Assembly: GCA_009193035.1 (NCBI GenBank)
Contig: SWDT01000011.1
Span: forward strand, 372,001-436,000
Origin: Halicephalobus mephisto
Lineage: Eukaryota > Nematoda > Chromadorea > Rhabditida > Panagrolaimidae
Direction: 5' to 3'
DNA length: 64,000 nucleotides
The notes below the pieces were generated by a model that was given only the letters and a program-made list of their open reading frames with translations, was not told the origin of the DNA and made no database searches. This document shows positions 35,705 to 47,100 of the stretch, piece by piece. The position numbers and the translations under genes are program-made. Each line of letters starts with the position of its first letter. Positions within the stretch are counted from its first letter, which is position 1.

Positions 35705-36312
35705 CTTGGGATTGACGATAACGAACCGAGGTAGGACAATATGCCGGAAGAAAAAGTAAAAATTAAAATAATCAAACGTCGAGCAGTCTTCTCGAGAGTT
35801 CGGAAGGCTGTTTGGCAAAATGCGCGGGAAAGTCGAAAAATTCCAAGCTTTCTGACGTTCTGAAATTCCTCGTTTTTGATTTAAATTTTTCTTTTTTATT
35901 CAAATTATTTATTTTTTATTTTTTTGACGTTCCTACTGGTGTCGTGTGGGTCTTGGTCGTGTTTATAGTAAATCTCCTTTGAGAATTTTCTGGATTGTGG
36001 TGGATTTGAGATTCCTAATGTCGTCTATGTACCTCTCAGTTTTTATATGAACTGTTCTCCTCAATACCGAGAATAGATTTAAGTTGATTACATGACATTT
36101 TACATATATGAACTTTTGAATTTTGAATAGCTGTGAATTAATCATGGAATCTTAAAATTCTTGAATTAACCTTCGAATCCTAAATTCTATCAACCTTTTC
36201 CTTTTTTGTTTTTCAATGCAAACAGTCTCATCAATTAATGGATTTCCACCGATGGCTTACGTGACTTGGATTTTTTACATAACTGTAATTTTACCATTGC
36301 TTTTAGGTAATA
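35705..36312. promoter_or_regulatory. Divergent intergenic region, uS17m / bromodomain gene
   Basis: 608 bp between head-to-head genes, AT-rich, with T-tracts at 35880-35930. No ORF is supported. A TTTTTAG|GTAATA acceptor-like site lies about 5 nt before the downstream ATG. Specific regulatory sites cannot be named. Confidence 0.4.
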
Positions 36313-38372
36313 ATGGAAGAATCTGACCCGGAATCGTCGTCCCAAGAGACGAACACTGTCGTTGAAGAGGAACTTCCAGGTCCTTCCGAACCTACTGACG
36401 AAAATCAACTTTCAAGTCTTCCTGGAACCGCTGATGGATCCAGTGAAAAAAAGAAACTGCCTCAGGTCAAAGACAACTGGAAATTGCACGAGTGTATGGA
36501 GTTCTTCAAACTCGTCAACAGCCTCGGAAAGGACTTGTGAGTTATGGTTTCGTTATGTCTTATGTCGAGTATTTCTAGTTCTCAAATCTCCGCCAAAATG
36601 AAACTTATCAACGGCTCATCCCACAGACCGAAGAACTTTTTCTCTCCCGAGAATTGCGAAGCCATGTTTAATTTCTTAATAAACAAAACAAAGACGATGC
36701 CGGGATTCCAAGAATTCTTCTCCAAGACCGGGATGTACACCGAGAGGGCCCATATCCTCTGGCTTCGTGAATACTATGAAGAAGAGGTTTGTGGTTTTTG
36801 CATTTTTCGGAATTATGTAGTTTTATATTTGTTAAAATTACACAATTCTGTATTTATTGACATACTGTTTTATATTTATTGAAGTTGTGGAAGTTTAATT
36901 TTCCAGGTCCTTGATATACAGAGATTTCTGAGAAATTCTCTCAATGATACGGATTTCCAAGAAGCCGTGATGCTGTACCGAACAGGGAAACTTACAAGTG
37001 AGTTAAAGGAAACGGTTGAAACCATGATGGACACGAACTACAACTTGATTATTGCCTCGTCGACTTTTGATGAGGTTCTCGACATTGAAAAATGCGTAAA
37101 TTTGTGTGAGAAATTACTCAAACCTGAAGAAGTAGCCCAAGTATGTTAATTAGCAGTTATTGCTTTATATAAAAGTGATTTCAGTGTGAGACTGAAGAAG
37201 AATTAAGGAAGAAGATCAAAACTCGCTACATGGAGACCTTGTATATGCATGAATTGAGTGGGGTTCCTTCTATGAATACCCTCAAGCTTCCGGCGAAAGT
37301 TAAAACGCCTCAGAAATCCCCTCCGAAGTCTCCTCTTCAGAAAAACTCACCGACGAAGATTTCTTTGAAAGAACCGAAAGTTGAGGAAGAATATACCCCG
37401 AAGAAACGGAAGACATCTGATGTCACTCCTGAGCCGATGCCTTCGAAGAGGAAAGTACCGGAAGTGGATTACTCGAAAGTCAAAACCGAAATTAACAAAA
37501 ATGCCAAGAGACCGGTTATGAGTGTGGCTCCGTCGAAGATTCCTAAGAAATCAACGAGGAAGAATGATCAAGGTATTCTTGTTACTGATCAAGCTACTCA
37601 GACCCTTTTGATTACTGTAGAACGAGAAGGCAATGATGAAGAACCACCTTTGGAACCGAAGCGCTTTAAACAAGCAGCAGTACTCCGGATTTATAGACAG
37701 AAACAGAAACATCATCCTCCGGCAGTGAATGGGAAAAGAACCATGGGATGTCAAACTAATGGTTTAATCCTGGAAGGTAAGCCTTATGGACCGATCCGAT
37801 GGGATGATCCAGATATACCTTGTACGGAAATGTCATCTTCTTTTGTTGCTGGTTTGATGAGGTCAAAGGACAAATTTATCAGAAATAAGACGAAACGAGT
37901 AAATGTTAGGATTAATGAAAGTGGATTGAAAACTTTTTCTGCCACTATTATGAGGGATCATCCATTGCGTCTTATGGTTGAACAAATGAAGAAATCGGAT
38001 CAATACAGTTATTTTTACAATCCTGTTCGATTTGAAGAAACAATTCAGAAATACCGTAGAATGATTAAAATGTAAGTTTTTTAAAATTATCAAAAAAAGT
38101 TTAAAATTAATTTTTTTTGAAGTTTTTTATTTAAAAATTTGCTTTTTGAGTTTGTTAATTTTTTTATTTTCAGGCCGATGGATTTACTGACGATTGAGGA
38201 CTTGATTATTAACAAGAAAATAGATAATCCGATGGATCTGGCTCTTCATGTAACTCTTTTGTCTGCTAATGGAGTTGTTTTCAATGCAATCCCAGTGGAA
38301 TCGACAGAGTATTTGATAAGTTTTGCAGATTTTTTGAAGATGACCGTGAAAAAAGAAAAGCAAATGCATTAA
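36313..38372 (+). CDS. Bromodomain protein, BRD8-like
   Basis: Exons 36313-36536, 36579-36786, 36907-37140, 37185-38071 and 38174-38372 give 583 aa. The N-terminus is acidic. A Trp/Leu helical region (NWKLHECMEFFKLVNSLGKD, then FSQISAKMKLI) recalls the SANT/Myb-like start of BRD8, a subunit of the TIP60/NuA4 acetyltransferase complex. A Lys/Pro-rich linker follows. The C-terminus is a bromodomain: FYNPVRFEETIQKYRRMIK, MPMDLLTIEDLIINKKI and LHVTLLSANGVVFNA; the Asn of LLSANG is in the region of the acetyl-lysine-binding Asn. The bromodomain is clear; the BRD8 assignment is an inference from domain order. Confidence 0.8.
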
Positions 38373-38597
38373 TTCGTTTTTTAAATTGGTTATTTGAAAT
38401 GAATCATTTTTGTACTGGATTATCCGGAAAATACATGGATTTACCTTTTTGACGATGAAGGGGAATCAGAGCGAGTCGAAGAAGTCGGATCTACTTGAAA
38501 TTTGATGTTTACCTTTATCTGGCTCGTTTTGGATTTGACCAGAAATGGAAAATTGGGCATCTATTTGTCTTGATTCATCCGGAAAATTCTCCAAATA

Positions 38598-40473
38598 ATG
38601 AATTTAGAAATTTTTGTTTTAGTAATTTTTTTAAAATTAGGATTTTCGGAATTATTAGTGGATTATACACCACCAAATAAAGTATTATGTAAGTTTTAAA
38701 GTTAATTTTAATGTTTTTATATAATTCAAAGTTAATTTTTAAAAATAAAACTTAAAAATTTAATTTTTTATAAAACTTTAAAATTTATTTTTTTTATGAA
38801 ATTTGAAAATTTATTTTTTTATGAAATTTGGAAATTAATTATTTAATTTTTTTGAAGCTGCGGAAGTGGTCTGTACGGATAGGGATATGCAACTTCATGT
38901 TCTTCTGGAAAAACCCCTAAAGCATCCGGCAAGAATTTTCGTGAGGGAACAATCGGCGGATCCTCATTGTGTTCATCATTATAAAGATAATCCTGACCAC
39001 AATGCTTTGATGTTCAGAATCCCGTTATCAACTTGTGGAATGCAACGAGTTCAACAGCATACTGTAATTTTATTTTTATTTTTTTAAATTTAAAAATTAA
39101 AAATTTAAAAGTTTTTGATTTTTTTGATTTTTTTTTAATTTAAAAATTAAAAGTTTTTAATTTTTTTTAAATTTAAAAATTTTTATGAATAATGACTTCA
39201 GACGAGGTTCTCGTTCACGACTTCTGTAGTGGTCTCGTTCCACAAGTTCTTTGTTTCTAGTCACGACAGGGCCTTCAGAATCACCTGCGACTACGCCCAG
39301 GCGAGACAGCCCCCGAAGCAGGACGTTACTGTAGGAATCGGAGTCGAGTAAGCATCACTAAGTTATTAAAAATAACTTAATTTTACATTTTTTAAAAAAA
39401 ATTACTTTTTACTTTTTGTCTAATTTTAATTATTTTTTGGGAAATTTTAAAAATCAAAAATAATCGAAAAAAATTAATTTTTTGTACTTTTTTGAAAATT
39501 TTTAATATCAAAAATAATCGAAAAAAAATAATTTTTTTTATACTTTTTTAAAATCAAAAATGAAAAATTAATTTTTGTGTTTTTTTGAAAATTTTTAAAA
39601 TCAAAAATAATTGAAAAAAAATAATTTTTTTGTACTTTTTTAAAATCAAAAATAATTGAAAAATTAATTTTTGATTTTTTGAAAATTTTTAAAATCAAAG
39701 ATAATCGAAAAATTAATTTTTATGTGATTTTATTTAGTGAAGCCAAGGAAGACTATGTGGATGACGTCTTTCCGGAAACGGCGGATTGTTCCTATCAACT
39801 CCTGGTGAAGAAGAACGACTCGATGATGAAAGCGAAGACCGTCCGAATCGGAGACGAACTTGAACATTTTTGGAAATGTGAAAATCTGAAAAAAGATCAA
39901 TTTATTTTCGTTCATAACTGCATCGTGAATCCGGAATTCACCACGAAAGAAGATCCGATTTTGGTGGATTCTGATGGGTGTCCTGCTGATGAAACTGGAA
40001 TCGGAAAAATCGAATACAGTAAAGATGGAAAATCAGCGAAATCGAGACATCTGGCTTACAAATTCGCGGATTACCCGAATCTGCTCTTCAAGTGCTCCAT
40101 CAGCGTCTGCAGACAGAATTCCTGTCGTCTCGGAAACGGCCAATCGTTCAAAATTGTGAGTTGTTTGATTTTTTCGAAAATTTTGAAATTTTTTAAGCCA
40201 CCGAATTGTTCAAAAAGAAGCTCCAGATCCGTCCGGCAGAATTCCAAAAATTCCATTCAATTGAGTGAAGTCGTCAGAGTAGAAGAATCTCCAACTTCAG
40301 AATTTCTGGATTCTAATGAATTCACTAGCGATCAGATTTGTTTTTCATCTTTGATTCAGATGGCTCTCGCTTCTGTCACTTTTCTTCTTTTCTGTTTTTC
40401 TCTAGGATTCGTCTTCTGCTGCAGAAAACCAGAGCGAATCGAATGTCATTGCTCTCCTGCCAGAATCTTCTAA
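38598..40473 (+). CDS. ZP-domain transmembrane protein, cuticlin-like
   Basis: Exons 38598-38688, 38858-39063, 39202-39347, 39738-40155 and 40198-40473 give 378 aa. The first exon is short and supplies a signal peptide (MNLEIFVLVIFLKLGFS) followed by DYTPPNKVLSAEVVC. The ZP module runs from VVCTDRDMQLHVLLEKP through CGMQRVQQ and AFRITCDYA to NCIVNPE...DGCPADE and PPNCSKRS. A furin-type site (RSSRSVR) precedes a C-terminal membrane segment and a short cytoplasmic tail, as in nematode cuticlins released into the cuticle. The last intron is 42 nt, in frame and stop-free, so a retained form would add 14 residues. The gene follows the bromodomain gene by 225 bp on the same strand. Confidence 0.87.
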
Positions 40474-40800
40474 TTTTATGAATTTGTATTCTTCAATAAG
40501 AAATCGAAAAAATTCATATATCAATTTTTCCATTTCAGAATCTCCTGATGCTAATTTTATGAATTTATTTATTATTTAAGAAATCGAAAAAATTCATATA
40601 TCAATTTTCCATTTCAGAATTTTTTGATGCCAATTTTCCGGATTCATGTTCTCCAATAAGAAATCAGAAAAATTCATATATCAATTTTCTCATTTCAGAA
40701 TCTTCTGATGCTAATTTTTCGGATTCATGTTCTTCGATAAGAAATCGAAAAAATTCATATATCAATTTTCTCGTTTCAGAATTTTCTGATTCTTCTATTT
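40458..40800 (+). repeat. 70-90-bp tandem repeat overlapping the ZP gene stop codon
   Basis: About four copies of a unit with AGAATCTTCTGATGCTAATTT, ATTCATGTTCTTC, AATAAGAAATCG and AATTCATATATCAATTTT. The first, partial unit covers the last codons and the stop of the ZP gene (AGAATCTTCTAATTTTATG). Each full unit carries a perfect TTTCAG acceptor-like site. The remainder to 41107 is AT-rich and includes a minus-strand poly(A) candidate region for the MARVEL gene. Confidence 0.8.
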
Positions 40801-41107
40801 TTCTTCAGATTTATCTTCTGTCGAAAGAAATTAAAGTTTGATATATAATTTTTTTCAATTTAATCTATTTTAAAAATCCATCATTTTTTCAACATCCATT
40901 TTGTCGTGTGAATTTAAATGTTTTTTATAATTTTCTCATTGTTATGTTCTTTTCATTTGAGCAATCTTTATCGGTTTTGAATTTTTACTAAAATTTGATA
41001 AACATTCTGAGAAAACGGGTCGGTTTTTTCTCTTTCGAGAAAAGCAGAAAGACGAGGATCTGGAGATGTCGTGTCGTGGATTGAGCAGCTCTAATTGGAT
41101 AATCTGA

Positions 41108-44100
41108 TTAAAGCATCGAAATGCCAGTGCGCATGGCGAGGATGAAATCTACCAAGTAAGTGATAATGTTGAAGTAGGCCAATATCTGAAATTCACAAGT
41201 AATACTGTAATAGTTTTAACATCGTTTCATCAAAGTTACCAATCAAAATTCAAAGTCAAAATTGGACTTTTCGCGCTAAGATACGATTTTTAAAAATTGG
41301 ACTTTTCGCGCTAAGATATGACTTTAAAAAATGGGACTTTTCGTGCTAAGACATGACTTTCAAAAACTGGACTTTTCGTGCTAAGACATGACTTTCGAAA
41401 ATGGGACTTTTCGTGCTAAGATACGATTTTTAAAAATTGGACTTTTCGTGCTAAGACATGACTTTCGAAAATGGGACTTTTCGTGCTAAGATACGATTTT
41501 AAAAAATTGGACTTTTCGCGTTCAGACATGACTTTCAAAAATGGGACTTTTCGTGTTAAGACAACATTTATAAATTTTTTTATTTCAAAAATCTTATTTA
41601 AATTTATAGAACTTGATACTTGGATTTTTCGAATTAAAACGCAATCTATAAATTGCGTCTCAGCACGAAAAATCTAATTTTCGGAAACTGTCTCAGCACG
41701 AGAAATTCAAATTTCAACTTTGAACTTTGACGATCAACTTTGGTAGAATAAAATACTGAAGGAACTTACACAAGCAATGATCCATTCAGCTCGGTGACAG
41801 ACTTCTGGATGGTTTTTGCCGTTGGGTGGATAGCAGGCGGCGAAGTAGGATTCTAAGAAGGCGACCAGAATGTAGAGGAAAGCCCCGCATCCACTCACAT
41901 AGGCATCCTGGAAATTTCGATTTTTATAATTTTAATATTTAAAAAATTACAAAATAATCTCAAAACGAATTTTAAAATTTCCTAAAAATCGAGATCATGG
42001 AGAGACGACCTAGCCGAAGAACTGAGATGTCGAAAAAATCAATTTGATTTGACGAAGCAAATCCTCGATTCCGTCCGGGATACCACCTACGTACCCAACC
42101 AACTCGAGATATGAGTAAAAAAAAATAATAAATTTTATTATTTGTGACTTTGTAACTTCTGATTTCGTGCAAAATAGGAATAAAATGCAAAAATGTAAAA
42201 ATGCAAAAAATCAAAGTTTCCAATTTTGGAAAATTTTAAAAATCTATAAAATTCTGAAGTCTTCTGTAAAATTCACACAAGTTTCAGAATCATCAATTGG
42301 CTTCTGGAGGGATTCAGAAGCTATTCCGAATTTTCGAAGATTTCAGAATTTTCAACTGACTTCAAAAATTTTCAGAATTCTAAAAAATTTTCAAAAACTC
42401 CGAAATTTTTGAATGATTTTTAAAAATTTGAAGAAATTTTAGAATTTTTATGAATATTATAGAAATTTCAAAAAATTTAAAATTTAAAAAATTTTTTTAA
42501 ATTATTTTTTTTTGAATTTTTTGAATAAATTATGGAATATTGAAATTATAAAATAATTACTCACGAATTTCCTCCAGGCATGTTGACTATTGGCCAGGAA
42601 AACGGAAACAAGAAGAAGAAGAGTCAAAATAGCGAAAACGGCCACTATCCCGACCACGGCTCCTTGCCACTCCGTCTGAGTCCTGATGACGAAATCATGG
42701 AATGAATAGTTTTTCATCGGCCCCAACACGAGACCCAAAATGGCCGCACCGAGAATCTACAATCATACGGTAGAAAAAATCAAAAATTTTAAACTTTATG
42801 AAGTGAATTTTAAAGGAATTTTAACTTCTGAAACGAACTCCCTGAACTACCGTACTCCAACTTTTCTTTTGCGCGGGAATTCAAAAACCAAAAATTTTAA
42901 ACTTTATGAAAATAATTTTTTTAATTTAAAAATTGTCAAAAAAGAGTTAGCTTCTGAAACGAACTCCCTGAACTACCGTACTCCAACTTTTGCGCGGGAA
43001 TTCAAAAACCAAAAATTTTAAACTATAAAAATAATTTTTTTAATTTAAAAATTGTCAAAAAAGAGTTAGCTTCTGAAACGAACTCCCTGAACTACCGTAC
43101 TCCAATTTTTGCGCGGGAATTTAAAAACCAAAAATTTTAAATTTTTTAAATTTAACTTCTGGAACGAATTTCTTAAATTACCATATTTTTGGGTTTTACT
43201 TTGTTTGCGCGGGAATTTAAAAATTTACAAAAATTATTGATTTTTTAATCTACAGTACGTGTTTATTAATATATGGATTTCATTTAGGATTACTGTAACT
43301 TACCAATTGAGCAAATTTCAGGGCTATCCTGGCAAACAAGGGGTACTTTTTGTTTATGTACCGCCTCTGGGCTTCTTTCCTCTCGTTGGGGGTCATGGCC
43401 GCGGGGGGGACGCCGTAGGGGGCGACTCCCATGGGGTACATGGTCGACGGGGGGTAAGTCGTGTAACTGGGGGAGTAATAAGGCCGAACTCTCCTCAAAG
43501 TATGAGCAGGGGGTTGTTGGGTGTAAGGGGCACTCTGGTCGATCGAGTAAGGACCTGCAGTCGCACCGTAATAGTAAGTACTCGGTCTGTCAATAAATTC
43601 CGTTTCCTAAAATCATTATTATAAAAGTAAAAAAACTAAACAATTGGAATTTCTAGAAACTTCAAAAATTCAAAGTTTCAGAAATTTTAGCAAGATTCTA
43701 GAAAGTCTAATCAGATTCTGAAGTCTTCCAAAAGTTTTTGTAGGATTCCTAACGACTTCAGAATCTTCAAGTAGATTCTAGAAACTTGTACATTATTCTA
43801 TGAAGTTTTCACTAGATTCTGGAAGACTCTGGAATCTCCCAAAAGTTCTTGTAGAATTCTTAATAACTTCAGAATCTTTAAGCAGATTCTAAAAAGCTTT
43901 CACTAGATTCTGGAGAATTCTAGAACTCCTATTAGATTCCGGAACCTTCTAGACACTTCTACTAATTCCCAGAATTCCAAAATTTCCCGCAGAATTTCAG
44001 TTTCAGAATTCTCCACTAGATCCTAGGAAGCTTTCAGAAGCTTCGAGAAGATCCCCGAAAATACCAGAACATTCTACTAACTTCTGGAAGACTCTAGAAA

Positions 44101-47100
44101 CAGTTAAGAATTTTCAATAATTTCATATTTAAAAAAAGTGAATTCAGTGGAATCTCGGTTTTGACAGATGACTGACCGCTGTCACTCACCGGCGTCGTGT
44201 AGAAGAAGCCAGGCCCTCCTCCGTTCATTATCCCAGCCGCTTTTTCGAATATGTCAAAAAGACAAATTTTGTCGAAAATTGTTTTCTCGATTGATTCGAG
44301 GTTCCAAAAGACGAGTGAACGATCGGTTACTCAAGTAAAAAAGTGCGTACAACAAACAATGACCGGTTATTCTTTTTCGACAAAGTTGATATTTCTGATT
44401 TTCTTAAATCTTAAAAAAATCGAACCTGGTAGTTTGATTGTCTTCCAGGACCCTGAGGCAATCTGCGTTTCTTGTACATAGGAGTCGGCCGCTTAGCAGG
44501 ACCAGAAAACGATCTGTAATATCGGTAATCCACGGGATCCGCGGATTGTCCTCGAGTACGGTATCGGGCATAGTTCTGGTGGGGTTGGGCCGGGGTCCTC
44601 GGGAGGGTCCGGGCCGGGGCTGTTCTGCAATAAATTCCATTTACCAAAACCTCAATGACAATAAACTAGGGTTGTTGTCTTTTTCGTCACTATTCCCAAA
44701 ACTCTCTTCGAAAATAGCACGTAAAACTTTTTTTCATACACTCTTTTTTGGAGACGAACAGAGAAAAATAATCCGACTGCCACTCTCCAAAAAAAGAGTG
44801 TGTAAAACAAATTTTTACACGTTCTTTTTTGGAGACGAACAGAGAAAAATAATCTGACTGCCACTCTCCAAAAAAAGACTGTGTAAAACAAACTTTCCCG
44901 CACTCTTTTTTGGAGACGAACAGAGAAAAATAATCCGACTGCTACTCTCCAAAAAAAGACTGTGTAGAACAAATTTTTCCACGTTCTTTTTTGGAGACGA
45001 ACAGAGAAAAATAATCCGACTGCTACTCTCTTCGAAAAGAGCACGTAAAACAAATTTTTACACACTTTTTTCGAAGAGAGTTTTGGGAATAGTGACGAAA
45101 AAGATAACAATCCTACAATAAAAACATGAATCCCATATTCCACAAATTCGATTCCTCAGGTCAAAATTTGCATAAAAATCATGCAAAAAATCATTTGATA
45201 AATCAACTTTAAAAATAATTTTTTTCCTAAAATAACATAACATGGCAACAATGTCCTCAGAAATGTGTGAAAAAATTAATTTTTTTTCAAAAAAAAGATT
45301 GTCTTTTGTTTATTAAATTGCCGAATAAGTTCTTAAAAAATATTTGTTTATCTTCTTGAGGACAGTCTGCCCGAGGCAAAATCGAGAACAAGACAAACAG
45401 AACTTCGACTTGTTTCAATGACTTAGTTCTCATCCAACAAGGTGTAAAAGTGAAATACAAAGAAGTCCGAAGAGCGGGGGATATCGTATTAAAAATTTTG
45501 AATAAAATTTTCGAAATAGTTTCAAAATGATTTTTTTAAAATAAACAAATTTTAAATAAAATTTTTGAAAATTAAAAAATTAGAAAATTTTCGAAATAGT
45601 TTCAAAATGATTTTTTTAAAATAAACAAATTTTAAATAAAATTTTTTTAAATTAAAAAATTAGAAAATTTTCGAAATAGTTTCAAAATGATTTTTTTAAA
45701 ATAAAAATTTTTGAATAAAATTTTCGAAAATTAAAAAATTAGAAAATTTTCGAAATAGTTTCAAAATGATTTTTTTTAATAAACAAATTTTAAATAAAAT
45801 TTTCAAAGTAATTTTTTTTAAATTAAAAAATTATAAAATTTTCGAAATAGTTTCAAAATCATTTTTTTAAATAAACAAATTTTCGAAATAATTTTTTTTA
45901 AATTGAAAATTTTTGAATAAAATTTTCGAAATAATTTTTTAATTAAATAAATTAGAAAATTTTCGAAATAGTTTTAAAATGATTTTTTTAAATTAGAAAA
46001 TTTTGAATAAAGTTTTCGAAATAATTTTTTTAATTTTGAAAGTAGTTTGTTTAATTTAGAAATTTTAACTGGATTTTGGAGACTTATGAAATTATAATTT
46101 TAAAAAATTTAAAATGTATAACCTGGATCGACGGTAGATAGGAGGACTCGGTTGTGGCTGAGGGAATCCTCGATATCCTCCCCCGTAAGCAGTCGTCTCC
46201 GGGCCCCCGTAATAATGCATCGAGTAGTTGTCGAAGGCACCTCCATCGTAGCCAGGAACGAAGCTCGGGTTGTAGATTCCGCCCATAGGGGCGTAGAACG
46301 CAGCGTTGATCGGCTGCGGCTCTGAGCTCGATGGAACGTCCTAAAATTACAGTGCCTATCAATATCTATCCATATATCCATATATATCAACATATATTTA
46401 TATATATCAACATATATCCATATATATCAACATATATCCATATATATCAACATATATTCATATATATCAACATATATCCATATGCATCAACATATATCCA
46501 TATATATATCAATATTCATCAATATCTATCCATATATATCAATATATATCCATATATACCAACATATATCCATATACATCAACATATATCCATATATATA
46601 TATCAATATTCATCAATATCTATCCATATTTATCCATATATACCAATATATATTTATATATATCAACATATATCCATATACATCAACACATATCAACATA
46701 TATCCATATATATCAACATATATTCATATACATCAACATATATCAATTTATATTAATATTCCCCAACATATATAAATATATATCAACATCTAATTCCACA
46801 AAAATCCCATATTTCACATAACTAAATCCACGACTATCAAGTGTTTTCTAAAGATTCTAGAAAAAGTTCAAATTTCATAATTCATTCAAGTTTTTTTGTG
46901 GTAATATTATGAACAAATAAATAAATTTTGATAAACAATATTCCAAGATGAACTTCTAGAATTTTCAGAAATTTCAAAGATTCAGAAGTATCAAATAGAA
47001 TCTGGAAGATTTTGAAAATTTTCATTCAATTTTGTTTTTGTAAAAATTAAATTTTTATTTTAATATTTTCTTAATTAACTTCCAAAAATTGCCTCGAGAT

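Noticed and set aside
44652..45143. 163-codon minus-strand frame with repeated LFFSVRLQKR units
   Set aside because: It lies inside the foldback element and reflects its internal tandem repeats; it is crossed by the inverted ends and has no domain.
46331..46775. Long Ile/Tyr/His repeat frames
   Set aside because: Pure translation of the 20-bp ATATATC satellite.
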